From Agrostemma githago (lineage: Eukaryota; Streptophyta; Magnoliopsida; Caryophyllales; Caryophyllaceae), in contig OY288243.1 in assembly GCA_958450325.1 (NCBI GenBank), forward strand, positions 38,910,878-38,974,877: 64,000 nucleotides of DNA. The letters run 5' to 3'. The notes under the pieces were generated by a model. The model was not told where the DNA came from and made no database searches. It saw nothing but the letters and a program-made list of their open reading frames with translations. The translations under genes and the position numbers were made by a program. The stretch's first letter is position 1; each line of letters starts with the position of its first letter. Of this stretch, positions 32,359 to 42,759 are shown one piece after another.

Positions 32359-34204
32359 CTAATCCTTAAATTCCCCCAATTCATCAGCAAGGACCTCCAA
32401 GTCAGGTGCCACAGGAAACTGCTCCGCCAGATCTTTCTTCTCAGCCGATAAGTCCCAGGATTCGTGCTCCCCTTTCGAGTAAGCTTCTATCATATCCACT
32501 CGAGTCTGCTGAGATGCCCAGCTATAAGCGTCCACCAGCATCCGCTTCAATTTGGAGACCTCTGCTCTCAGTGAAGAATTGGTTTCCTGAACTCGGGATA
32601 ACTCGCCTACCACAGCCCCATGACGGCTCTTCTCCTGAACCAACGATTCCTTGACTTGCTCCAGCTCTCCCTCTAGTCTGGAGGCATCCTCTTTGGCTCT
32701 ATCAACCGTGTTTCGCAAATCCTCCCTCTGATTCCGAAGGAAGTCCACCTCATTTTCTAGCCGGGGTACGATATTGCGCAAGTATAAACCCAATTGTAAA
32801 ACCTAGACGGAACCACAACCAGTCAAGACACAGCAAGAGGAGTCACATCCAAATAAAAAGACGGGTGGGTGAATACCTCGAAAGTCTGTCCTGTCAACAG
32901 GGCGGTTAGGTCCTCTGAAGACCTCCTATCCATAGCGGCTTTGGGACCAGGGAACAACAATTGATCCAAAGGTTCCCAATCCCCCAGAGACTCGAGGAAG
33001 CCAAAGTCGCCAGGAAATTTGAGTATCATCTCAGGAGGCACGGTGCCTGCTGGCTGGGAAACAGGGTCAGCAGTAGAGGCATCATCCACCGGGGATTTGC
33101 CAGCAGAAATATCCCCAGAGGGGGGGGGGGGGAGAGGCGCGTTTCCTTTTGTTTCCAGGAGAAGCAGAGGGAGTGGAGCTGGGTTGTCCCTTGGGCAAAG
33201 AACCGGCAGCTGTTCTTTTCTTCCGTGAAATGATCAGTCGTTCCAAAGACGTGCAGGGCTTAGGATCCCCTAAGAGGAAGACAGAGAGACAAAACCGCAG
33301 GTCACAATAAAACGGAGTATCCCAGTCAGACACACAAAATAGAGTATACCTGGAGACATAGGGGTAACCGAATCTTCCCCCGACGGGGAGGTCAATAGAG
33401 GATCCTTCACAAGAGGATTCATAAGGTGATGAAAAGATCGGAGCTCAAGTTCTAAGCCAAAGAGGCGAATCGAAGAATCCAGATCTTCAAAATCGCAGTC
33501 AGGACCTTCCAGGTCTGCACCACACCAGCGGTAAGAAGAATGGGCATACAATAAAGTACAGAGACAAGGAAAGTGACTATACCTTCAGCAGGCTTCCAAG
33601 AAGAGAAAAGATAGCTGACAGCACAGGGGGAAATACTGTCGATCTTCACAAAAATGAAGTGTCGATACCATTTGTCGTCTGGGGGGTTAGAGGGAAAGAA
33701 AATACAAGCTTTCTTTCCCTCCTGAAGACGAAGGGTCACCAAGCCATGCCCAACGGATCTAGTCCGGTAAATAGAGGAAACATCATCCAAAGTGATACCT
33801 CTTTGGTATCGTTGGTTCAGAACACAAAAGCAAAGCAAGAGGCGCCAGGCGTGCGGCATCAGTTGACAAGGGGCAAGACGATGGAAGGACAGGAAATCAC
33901 GAATCAACGCAGGGAAGGGGAACTTAAGGCCTAGACGGAAGGGATAAGCGTAAAGGCAAGTCCATCCGGGACGGAAAAAATCCGCTCTCTGGTCGCGGGT
34001 CGGAACATGGATTACTACATCCTCATGGAAGCCAAAGACTTCTCTAATGGTAGGAAGGTCACTTTCGGAGAAGCAAGAATCACAAGAATAAGGAGGATTA
34101 AGAGTAAGCATGGAAGGGAATAATGCAGAGGGTGACGGGGAAGATGACGATGGAGAAGCAGTAGTCAAGGGCTTCGAATGGTAACGGGTCAACTTAGGGG
34201 CCAT
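32359..34204 (-). CDS. Antisense extra gene of element C: gypsy-type transposon domain plus coiled coil, four exons
   Basis: Minus strand, exons 34204-33583, 33514-33350, 33269-32877 and 32802-32359. All three introns are GT-AG and 68-80 bases long. Exon 1 has a Ser/Pro-rich start, then FRPGWTCLYAYPFRLGLKFP and LAPCQLMPHAWRLL, which I recognise as the plant 'putative gypsy type transposon' domain (PF04195 type). Exon 2 is acidic. Exon 3 is basic then acidic. Exon 4 is a long coiled coil (NEVDFLRNQREDLRNTVDRA onward) ending APDLEVLADELGEFKD. Joined exons are one base out of frame, and a 13-G run at 33120-33132 is the likely site. The function is unknown; the gene is convergent with pol. Homologous debris is in B and D. 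It may be a captured host or DNA-transposon gene. Confidence 0.72.
33120..33132. repeat. 13-G homopolymer in exon 3 of the antisense gene
   Basis: Uninterrupted run of G on the plus strand (C in the gene). The reading frames before and after it belong to one protein but differ by one base, so slippage or a sequencing error here explains the break. Confidence 0.85.
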
Positions 34205-34531
34205 AGCAAGAACAATACAAACAGGGGAGAAAGATCACTACGGAAAGGAAGTCACCTGAAATCTGTGCAGGAAGTACGGGGACTCGACGCCACAGCAAAA
34301 GCAATAGGATTCTTTTTGAAATTTTGAAGGAGGTTGAAAGTAATGGGGAGGTAGAGAGATAGGGAAAGTAAAAGAGGGTAAAAAGTAATTGGGAAAGTAG
34401 GTAATGATGAAGAGTTAGGAGTAGGGAATTAATTGGGGAGATGAGAAGTCAGATTGTGAGGAGACATCATCAGAGGTTGCCGAATGAAAATTCCCGCCTA
34501 AGGTAATCTTAGTCGGAAATTTGGGGGCAGT
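34205..34531 (+). other. Element C PPT region and upstream flank of the antisense gene
   Basis: No ORF and no clear TATA box for the antisense gene. TTTGGGGGCAGT ends at 34531 against the 3' LTR and is the PPT. Confidence 0.65.
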
Positions 34532-35352
34532 TGTTCGGGCAAAATTTGCACCATCAAGAATGCAACGTGGCACGCTATGAGTGGACGAACAAAGGTCAAA
34601 AAGACAAAAGACAAAGTAAAAAAGTCAAGGGATAACAGTCAAAAACCGAGGATCGAAACCAAGGACCGAAGACTAGAACCGAGATTACTGGGCCATTCTT
34701 AAACCCGAGAAGACAGAAGGCAAATGGGCTGTGAAAAGGAGAGGAGATGGGCCGGACTAAGGGAGACAGTAGCCCAGCACAACAAGTGTAGTAACCTATC
34801 CCACTCTAACCAGAATAGAGCAAGGAAGAAGTCAAAGTCAAATTCCAAAAACCAAAAGGATAAGAAGAAGAAGCAGTAACTGCTACGAGAATGAAGGCAA
34901 AGATTCACCATTAATGGGAGATCAACCGTAACAGCCAGAAAATGGTAATGACTGGGGCATTAAGAGGCAATAAAGGAGAATGAATGATGGAGATTCTCCA
35001 TTAATGGCACCAGCAGTATAAAAGAGGGGGAAGAAGGGATATTCAGAGGCATCCAAGATCAGCACACACACACATAATCTGACCTACTCTCAATACTCTT
35101 CAAATACTCATACTTGTACGATCTTTATCATTTTTCTCTCATTCCTAGTGAAACTTTGGCGGGATTCCGACTCCCCCCGCGGTTTTTCCCACAACGGGTT
35201 TTCTGCGTCACCAAACTTTTGTGTGTCATTATCTTCCTTCATTGCTCCTCGTTTTCTGTTTTTACTCTGATTTCATCAACCCGTGATTATAGGACGATCG
35301 CTTTAACCCGCAACCAAAACTGAGAAATTCCGGTAGATTTTTTACCAAAACA
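34532..35352 (+). repeat. Element C 3' LTR (821 bp)
   Basis: Matches 24644-25463 with about ten differences. One changes the right arm of the stem-loop from CCGCG to CTGCG (35203-35207), which keeps a G-U pair. It is followed by AGTAC. Confidence 0.95.
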
Positions 35353-36438
35353 AGTACCTTAGCATTAAGTTGACTATAATGCCAACGTCTCATTTAATTG
35401 ACTATACCCACATTCACAAAATATAGTTTCCTAAATAAGTATGGCAGTGCTGATTTACTGAACAAAAAATAAAAAGTAAAGACAGGGAACTGGCAAAGTG
35501 GCGAGTATAAAACAAAGGTACAGTCCAGCAAAAAGCCTCAATATTAATTAAAATTAGTTCTATTCTACATCATATATGCCAAACAAGTTATAGCGTTGAA
35601 TATTAGAGTACTAGATCAAATATTTTAAACAGTAAACAATAACACTGAGAGCAACCACAATAGTTTGGATTTCATTGTGGTTCATTTACGGCCACGTCAC
35701 CGCTACGTCATTTACTTACAAACCCAACCCTTATGAACTTCTATCGGTAAAAGTTCATCCAAGTTCATAAATGGGTCCCACCCATAATCTACTCACAAAA
35801 TTTATCTGTCAATTACTACGTATAAATTTATCGGGTCAGAGTATTTTTCTGGATCGAGTCTAATTCAGGTTCCAACAATAGAAACGTGTTGTTAATAGAG
35901 AAATTATTCTAAAGAAAAATTATTGTTAATAGATAAAATAATAGAATACATAAAAATTGGTTAAACAAAATAAATGGAATGTGAAAAATGAAATGAAAGG
36001 AATGGGAGTGTGCAGGAATATTGAGGTTTGCATGAAATCAATTGCACAGATGATTGCGTGAAGTTCACCCACAAATCATTTCAATTTTTAATAGCTTCGT
36101 GCTACTGACTCTCTCAACCCATTTTCTATTTCTTCAACCACGAACGTGGTTTGTCTGCACGAACATCTCTCCATGAACAAACTACAAATTTTATCCAACA
36201 ATGGTAGGAGTTCGTCCATGAATTACGAACCCATCCACAAACTGCCATTGTGGATGCCCTGATAGTACATAGCAGTCCGTTTTTGTGATCACATATAATT
36301 TACCAATAAGAGTAGTGTTTATTCCACGTTGATTGAGGTTAGGTGGACACATGCTAGTGCTTTAAGACAGAAAGAAAAGGTGCAGAAAATATAAACTACC
36401 ATACAATTTAATACCTAAAAGTTGCTGCTAATGTTAAG
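35353..36438. other. Intergenic DNA right of element C
   Basis: Continuation of the target DNA, AT-rich, with no coding ORF. It includes the candidate MITE at 35648-36259. Confidence 0.6.
35648..36259. mobile_element. Candidate MITE with GCATCCACAATGG-type ends
   Basis: Left end GAGAGCAACCACAATAG and the complement of the right end, AGGGCATCCACAATGG, form an imperfect inverted repeat about 610 bp apart. Such ends are common in plant non-autonomous DNA elements. No convincing target duplication is visible, so the superfamily is open. Confidence 0.45.
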
Positions 36439-36443
36439 AGCTT

Positions 36444-37321
36444 TATTTGGGATAAAAATCCGCATCCTCAGAGCACGACGTGGCATATTACAAATGGATG
36501 GTCAAAGGTCGGAAGGTCGAAAGGTCAAAAGGTCAAAAGACGAGAGTCGATAGTCAAAGTCAAGAAGTCAGAAAATCAAAAAGGGAAAAATCACGAAGTA
36601 ATACTCGAAAAGTCCAAAGTCGTAAAAGTCAAGGATTCGGTACGAAGAAAGTCAACCAATCAACAAAGTAAAACCCAACAGTAGCATTGGGCCGGAGAGC
36701 ATCCAAGCCCCAAAATGGGCCGAAGACAGCCAACTACTCAAAGTAACCCTAACCCAAGTACAAGACCTAGTCAAATAACCAACCCCCTAGATTCCAGGGT
36801 AGTGCCACCAGAGCAGGAGAGAAATCAGGAGAAGAGGAATGCAACGGCTAGGAAGAAAAGGTCAAGGGCAATAAAAGAGGAATGAATGCAAAGATTATGG
36901 ACAATTAAGGAGGATAACGGTCCCAAGCTCAATAACAGTATAAAAGGCAAGAGGAAGGTCATTCAACACACATTCAACCTTACTCAACTCATCCTCAACG
37001 AATCATCATCCAAACACACCCAAGCATACATCACGATAAACACTCACAATCAATTTTAATCACAACCATAGCAATATTACTTGTATTTATATTCCTTTTC
37101 TTCACTATTTCCCGTTCATAGTAGAATATTGGCGGGATTCCGACTCCCCCCGCGGTTTTTCCCACATCGGGTTTCCGCGTCACCAAAACTTTGTGTCATT
37201 TTCTCTCTTTCGTTGTTCTCCGTTTAATAGGTTCGATATCGCTTAGACAACCCGTAATTATAGGACGATCGCTTTAACCCGTAATCTAAATCATAGATCC
37301 GGTAAATTTTTTACCAAAACA
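36444..37321 (+). repeat. Array D LTR 1
   Basis: 878 bp. The terminal TG is mutated to TA. TATAAAA at 36939. Seven [AG]GTCAA motifs lie between 36500 and 36655. Stem-loop arms are at 37151-37155 and 37175-37179. Confidence 0.95.
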
Positions 37322-37324
37322 AAT

Positions 37325-37342
37325 TGGCGCCCACCGTGGGGC
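37325..37342 (+). other. Array D unit 1 PBS
   Basis: TGGCGCCCACCGTGGGGC, three bases after the LTR. Identical to the element E PBS. Confidence 0.8.
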
Positions 37343-37396
37343 AAAGTGATCATTTCCTATAAGCTACATCCTACAGTGAAGCAATCTCGTATCGTC

Positions 37397-39097
37397 ATGT
37401 CCGAATCCGATCGAAATCTCTCTAGCAGCCTAGGAGCATCAATTCAGCCTGCTAGAGGAGAATCGCCACTAGGGCCATCAGGATCAATCTTCGCACCCCT
37501 TACCCAGGCAGTCTCTACCAGTCTGGCAGCAGGACACGTACCAGTAGCCTCAGGACCACCTCACGTGCCTAAGGTGTCGAAAATGTCCAATCCCTTTAGG
37601 ACCAGCAGAGAAGGCGCTTCATCCAAAACAGCGGTTCAAGGAGGGTCACTTGAAGACTTCTCCAGAATCTCAGCCTCACCAGACCCCCTGAAGGATGTGC
37701 TCCAGGGGATCAGCGCTCTGCAGCAGGCGGTGGAAACTCTACAGAAGGACAACCAAGAAATCAGGGCTCGGATCTCGGCAGCAGACAAGACTCCAGCCAC
37801 ATCGGTCCAGCCGTCACCAGAGATGCTGTTCCTGATGCCTAGAGGAGAGCCCAACACCCGCATGGAACCAACAGCCAGCAGACGTGCCACCAGGGAGATT
37901 CCCTCAGAATTGGTCACCAGACTGGAGCTAGGATTCGCTCCACCAGACCCAGTCGTTGAGCCTCGAAGGCTAGGCTACCTGTCTTACGGCCCCACATCCG
38001 ACAGATCTCACATCACAGGTAATTCCTTCTCTAGCATCGAAAATCGAGGAACTAACTCACTGTCTCTTACAGGTACCCCTATTCATCAGGCGCCCAGATG
38101 GCAATCTGTAACCCCACCAGGAGTAGTCACCCCATCCAGCGGTCAGTCCTCTGGAGGAGCATGGTCAGCAGCCACCCCCATCCAACAGGAGTCAGGATGG
38201 CAGCCAGGAGCAACCGGCACGGCGACCCCCGTCAACAACCTGTATCCAGAAGGAGTCCCATTCCAGCAAGCAACATGGTGGCAATCTGGGTCCAAAATCA
38301 ACGCGACACCGTTGCCTAATCCTTCTAGCCACCAATACCCTGGAGGAGCATGGTCGGGAGGTACACCTTTCAGCTTTTCTCCTCCTAACCCTCTTGCAGG
38401 AGCAGTCAGCACAGCAGATCAGTATCGTCAGGAACTGAAGGAATTGAGAGACCTGATCAACAAGATTGCTGGAATGCCACGCCCCCTGGAGAGAGCAGCT
38501 AGGGACAGCTACACAGATCCGCCCTTCACTGATGATCTAGCCTGCGTCGCTGTACCCAAGGGATTCATGCCACCTGCCATGACACACTATGACGGTACCG
38601 CGGACCCGTTGGATCACATCAATCAGTATAAGCAGAAGATGATGGTGGTGACTGCAGCAGGACCTCTGAAGGAGGCATGCATGTGCAAGGGATTTGGCTC
38701 CACCTTGTCAGGAGCAGCTCTGCAGTGGTTCGTTAGTCTGCCCAACCGGAGTATCACTTCCTTTGCGGACTTGGTTAATACTTTCAACCAGCAGTTTGCC
38801 ACCAGCAGAAAACCGGAGAAGCAAACCAGCGATCTATACCGGGTGGTGCCGGAGTTCGAAGAATCCACGCGTGATTTCCTTAGCAGATTCATTAAAGAGA
38901 AGGTGACCATCCTCAGATGTGACATAGCAACCGCTATAGAAGCCTTCCGCCAGGGACTCCACCAGGATTTAGAGCTGTACAAGGACCTCACCAGGTATCC
39001 ATGCACCACATTTGAGGAGGTGCAAACAAAAGCATTGGCAGTCATCAGGCTGGAGGAGGATTCAGATCCTAGAGGAGTTACTTATGATCCAGCATAG
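37397..39097 (+). CDS. Array D unit 1 truncated gag (no knuckle, no protease)
   Basis: ATG at 37397, 566 codons. Proline/serine-rich N-terminal part with WQ-containing repeats, then the gag core (PPAMTHYDGTADPLDHINQY) and ...RLEEDSDPRGVTYDPA. Compared with B, everything between the end of the gag core and the last two residues of gag-PR is deleted, including the CHHC knuckle and protease. The final TAG still has CAATCA behind it. Gag alone stays open, as expected of a non-autonomous element that might assemble particles with help. Confidence 0.88.
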   Translation: MSESDRNLSSSLGASIQPARGESPLGPSGSIFAPLTQAVSTSLAAGHVPVASGPPHVPKVSKMSNPFRTSREGASSKTAVQGGSLEDFSRISASPDPLKDVLQGISALQQAVETLQKDNQEIRARISAADKTPATSVQPSPEMLFLMPRGEPNTRMEPTASRRATREIPSELVTRLELGFAPPDPVVEPRRLGYLSYGPTSDRSHITGNSFSSIENRGTNSLSLTGTPIHQAPRWQSVTPPGVVTPSSGQSSGGAWSAATPIQQESGWQPGATGTATPVNNLYPEGVPFQQATWWQSGSKINATPLPNPSSHQYPGGAWSGGTPFSFSPPNPLAGAVSTADQYRQELKELRDLINKIAGMPRPLERAARDSYTDPPFTDDLACVAVPKGFMPPAMTHYDGTADPLDHINQYKQKMMVVTAAGPLKEACMCKGFGSTLSGAALQWFVSLPNRSITSFADLVNTFNQQFATSRKPEKQTSDLYRVVPEFEESTRDFLSRFIKEKVTILRCDIATAIEAFRQGLHQDLELYKDLTRYPCTTFEEVQTKALAVIRLEEDSDPRGVTYDPA

Positions 39098-41881
39098 CAA
39101 TCATAAACCCAACACATTCAGGAGGAGTACATCGAACCACCTCAGACTTAGGTAGATGGAATCAACCTGGATAAGCTGCCCTCAGAGCAAAAAGTCCTGG
39201 TTGGGTCAGAACGTACAGGTAATATCCGCCAAAACCTCATTGAACTATTAAAACTAACATGGATTGTTTTGCTTGGTCGCATGATGATATGGTAGGTATA
39301 GATCCGAGCGTTATAACCCACAGGCTAAGTGTGTACCCAAGCTGCAAACCAGTCCAACAGAAGAGAAGGAAGTTTGCCCCAGAGAGAAACCAAGTCATAA
39401 ATCAGGAGGTAGACAGTCTGCTGGCTGCTAGAAAAATCAGGGAGGTGAAGTACCCAGAGTGGCTATCTAATGTGATGGTAGCCCCAAAGAAGAATGACAA
39501 ATGGAGGATATGCGTTGACTTTACCGACTTAAACAAGAATGGGTACAACCAGATCAAGATGCATCCAGCAGACCAGGAGAAGACGAACTCCAGATCTGAG
39601 AGAGATTTATCTCCAGATCCTCAGGTAGATGTCGACTGTTCTATGATATACTGAAGAAGACCCAAAGGTTTGATTGGACAGCAGAGCACGAGAAGGCGTT
39701 CAGCGACCTGAAGCACTACCTCAGCACTCCACCTCTGCTGTCAAAACCAGAACCTGGAGAACCACTCTTCCTGTATTTATCAGTAACCGAGGTAGCAGTC
39801 AGCGCGGTATTAGTACGTGAGCACGAAGGAGCACAATGCCCAGTATATTATGTTAGTAAGTCTCTGCTTCCTGCAGAGACCAGGTACACATCCCTTGAGA
39901 AACTCGTACTTGCACTTGTTACAGCGTCTTATAAACTTCGATCTTATCTTGAATTGCATGATATTTCTGTAATAACAAATTATCCACTCAAAACTATTAT
40001 GAGAAAACCTGAGTTATCAGGAAGAATGGCCAAGTGGTCCATACACTTGAGCGGCTTCGACATGAAATTTGTCCCCAGGACTGCGATCAAGTCTCAGGCG
40101 TTAGCAGACTTCATATCCGACTTTAGCCCAGCACAGCAGACACAGGCAGAGAAAATCCTCCTCCTCCTTGAGGAAGACAAAGGCGAACAAGTGTGGAAGC
40201 TAAATGTAGATGGTGCCCCCAACATGCGAGGATCTGGAGCAGGATTAGTTCTCAAGTCTCCTCAGGGGGATCTCATAGACCAAGCAGTGCGGTGCGAGTT
40301 CCGGACAACAAGTAACAAGGCAGAATACAAAGCTCTAATCTTAGCTAAGGACTCCAAGATGGCGTCTTACCTTGAAGTGGCAAAGGAGCTCTCCCTTAGG
40401 TTCGTAGCCTTCTCAATCAACCAAGTCCCTAGAGACCAGAACGTGGAAACAGATTGGATCAACAAGATTCCCAATAATTTCGCCCTAGCCACCCTGGGGG
40501 CAACCTTCAAACCAGGCGTAGTTTCCACCATACCCATTGTCCATGTACTGGAGCCAGCAGTTTGGATAGGCACACAGGAACGCCAGGTGCTGAGGCAGGA
40601 GGACAATTCACCAGACCAGGGATTGCAGTGGCTGCAGAAGGCAGGAGTCTGCAGCACCTCAGCAGAACAAGAAAGAATCCCAGACTGGAGAAAACCCTAC
40701 CAAGAATGGCTGCAAAACAATATTCTGCCAGCAGACAAGAAGGAAGCCCGAAGTTTTAGGATGAAAGCGTCCAGGTACACCCTCATTGATGGTATCATGT
40801 TCAAAAGATCAGCCGTCGGACCATACTTGAGGTGCCTAAGTCAGCAGGAGGCAGAGGTGGTTATGCATGATCTCCACAATGGTGAGTGTGGAAATCATGC
40901 AGGGGGCAAGAGTCTATCCAACAAAGCACTCCGCCAAGGTTACTACTGGACGACAATACGCAAGGAGGCGAGGGAATATGTTAAGAAGTGTGACGCCTGC
41001 CAGAAACATGCACCAATCAATCACCAGCCAGCAGAGCCGTTGCACCCAATAAATTCGCCCTGGCCCTTCATCATGAAGTGGGGGATGGATATTGTTGGCA
41101 AGTCACCAAGAACTCCAGGAAACAAAGTTTTTATGTTGGCCATGACAGACTACTTCTCCAAGTGGATAGAAGCAGAAGCATTCCCTCAGGTGACTGAGAA
41201 GCAGGTTATTTCCTTCATAAAGCGTAACATTATCTGCAGGTTTGACATTCCTTCAGAGATCATCTGCAACAACGGATCCCAGTTTATTGGCAACAAGATA
41301 GAGGCCTACTGTGCCAAATGGAACATCACACTAAGCAAGTCTACCCCCAGAAATCCTCAGTCTAATGGTCAGGCGGAGTCTAGCAACAAAATTGTGATAG
41401 ACAACCTGAACAGAAGGCTGGAGGAGGCAGGGGGCAGATGGGCAGAAGAACTCCCCTTGGAGCTATGGTCTGATAGAAGCACAACCAAGGTGGCTACAGG
41501 ACAGACACCTTTTCAGCTTGGTCTTTGGTGCTGAGGTGGTCATTCCTTCAGAAGTAAGAGTGCCTACCCATGTCAGAAGAAAAGAACCAGGTGGAAATGG
41601 CGAACAACTTACCATAGACGAACTCAAAACTGATGCCCAAATCAGGATGGCCTCCTACAGGCAGACAGTCGCCAGGAGCTACAACAAGAATGCCAGAATC
41701 AGAGTCTGCAGGAAAAAGACCTAGTTCTCAGGAAAGTCTTCCAGAACACCAGAAATCAGCAGGAAGGGAAATTCTCCTACAATTGGGAAGAACCTTGTCA
41801 GGTGGAGAAAGTATGACCATGGAAGGAGAAACCATCCAGAAACCCTGGAATATAGTACACTTGAAGAAGTATTTCTTCTAA
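39098..41881 (+). pseudogene. Array D unit 1 pol remnant
   Basis: RT begins normally (CFAWSHDDMVG) but lacks the segment from FPLPHID to the tryptophan loop. It also lacks the whole stretch from RSERG to the thumb, so the YIDD box is gone. The aRNase H lacks about 35 codons including the SDSQL motif and carries a short insertion near 40457. The integrase has HHCC, but AAC at 41268-41270 replaces the second catalytic Asp (ICNNGSQ for ICDNGSQ), and an extra T near 41512 shifts the frame. No product could support reverse transcription or integration. Confidence 0.9.
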
Positions 41882-42151
41882 ATGGGCCACTGTCGCCAGA
41901 AACATGGGCCACTGCCGCCAGAAACATGGCATCTATTCTGCCAGATACACCTCCACCAGAACCCAGGTTTCATCTTATCAAACCTTGCAAACATATATTT
42001 AAACTTTCCTTTTCTCCTGCTATCTGTTTTGCTTTCTTTTTCGTGATTTTTGAAAGTCAAATGTTTTATCTTCAAGTATGCCTTTAGAGTTTGACCCTCT
42101 CCTTTGTGTCATCAGAATTCAGTTTCCTTTTTGCATCAAAGTTTAATTTTC

Positions 42152-42360
42152 TTTTCATACGTCTTCAAAATTTAATTTCCTTTTCACACGTCTTCAAAAT
42201 TTAATTTTCTTGTCACATGTCTTCAAGATTTAATTTTCTTTTCATATGTTTTCAAAATTCGATTATCTTTTCACATGTCTTCAAAATTGGATTTTCTTCC
42301 TTCACATATTTTCAAAGGTTTGATTTCCTCCCGCATATACCTTCAAACATTGCATCTTTA
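42152..42360 (+). repeat. About seven imperfect 30-bp tandem repeats, unit 1
   Basis: Units of the type TTTTCACACGTCTTCAAAAT followed by TTAATTTTC, decaying towards the 3' end. They lie between pol and the inverted-repeat block. Confidence 0.8.
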
Positions 42361-42402
42361 CCATCTTTCATCAGCTTTTTCAACCAAAACTGGTGACCAA
42401 TC

Positions 42403-42548
42403 TGGTGGAGTGTATAATTTCTATAGAAGGCGTGCGTCTTGTGCTGAGTGCCTACAACCAGGGCAATACAAGTCCCCTGCGTCACTCAGCACCCACGCAA
42501 AGCGTGGCACCTCTGACTGAGTGGGCAAAACAAGACCCCAGGCCACCA
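42403..42548. other. Conserved inverted-repeat block, unit 1
   Basis: TGGTGG (42403) with CCACCA (42543). CTGAGTG (42444) with CACTCAG (42483), extendable to a perfect 10-bp GTGCTGAGTG/CACTCAGCAC. Hairpin CCACGC-AAA-GCGTGG (42493-42507). The middle arms both changed relative to B and C, keeping the pairing. Confidence 0.7.
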
Positions 42549-42759
42549 ATTATCAAAGGTCGACCATACAAACATAAGACATGCATACAACAGAAGGTAG
42601 TTAGACAAAACTACAACAAACGATTACAATCAAACGTAAACAACCACGATCAAAAGCAAACGATTACGATCTTCTGTTAAGGCACGAAGTGCCACAAAAT
42701 ACTAACACACTTCGCTCCCCTGAGCAAAGGTGAAGTCATTACAGAATTTTTTGCAAACA

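Larger units (their letters stand above)
24644..35352 (+). mobile_element. Element C: full-length Tat-lineage LTR retrotransposon
   Basis: LTRs 24644-25463 and 34532-35352, flanked by the perfect 5-bp duplication AGTAC (24639-24643, 35353-35357). Order: 5' LTR, PBS, gag-PR, leaky UAG, pol, structured block, antisense four-exon gene, PPT, 3' LTR. It is the most complete member of the B/C/D/E family here. The two LTRs differ at about ten sites by eye. Confidence 0.97.

Noticed and set aside
42152..42360. Possible CRISPR-like array
   Set aside because: The 30-bp units are contiguous, imperfect and AT-rich with no spacers, in a plant retrotransposon 3' region; simple tandem repeat.
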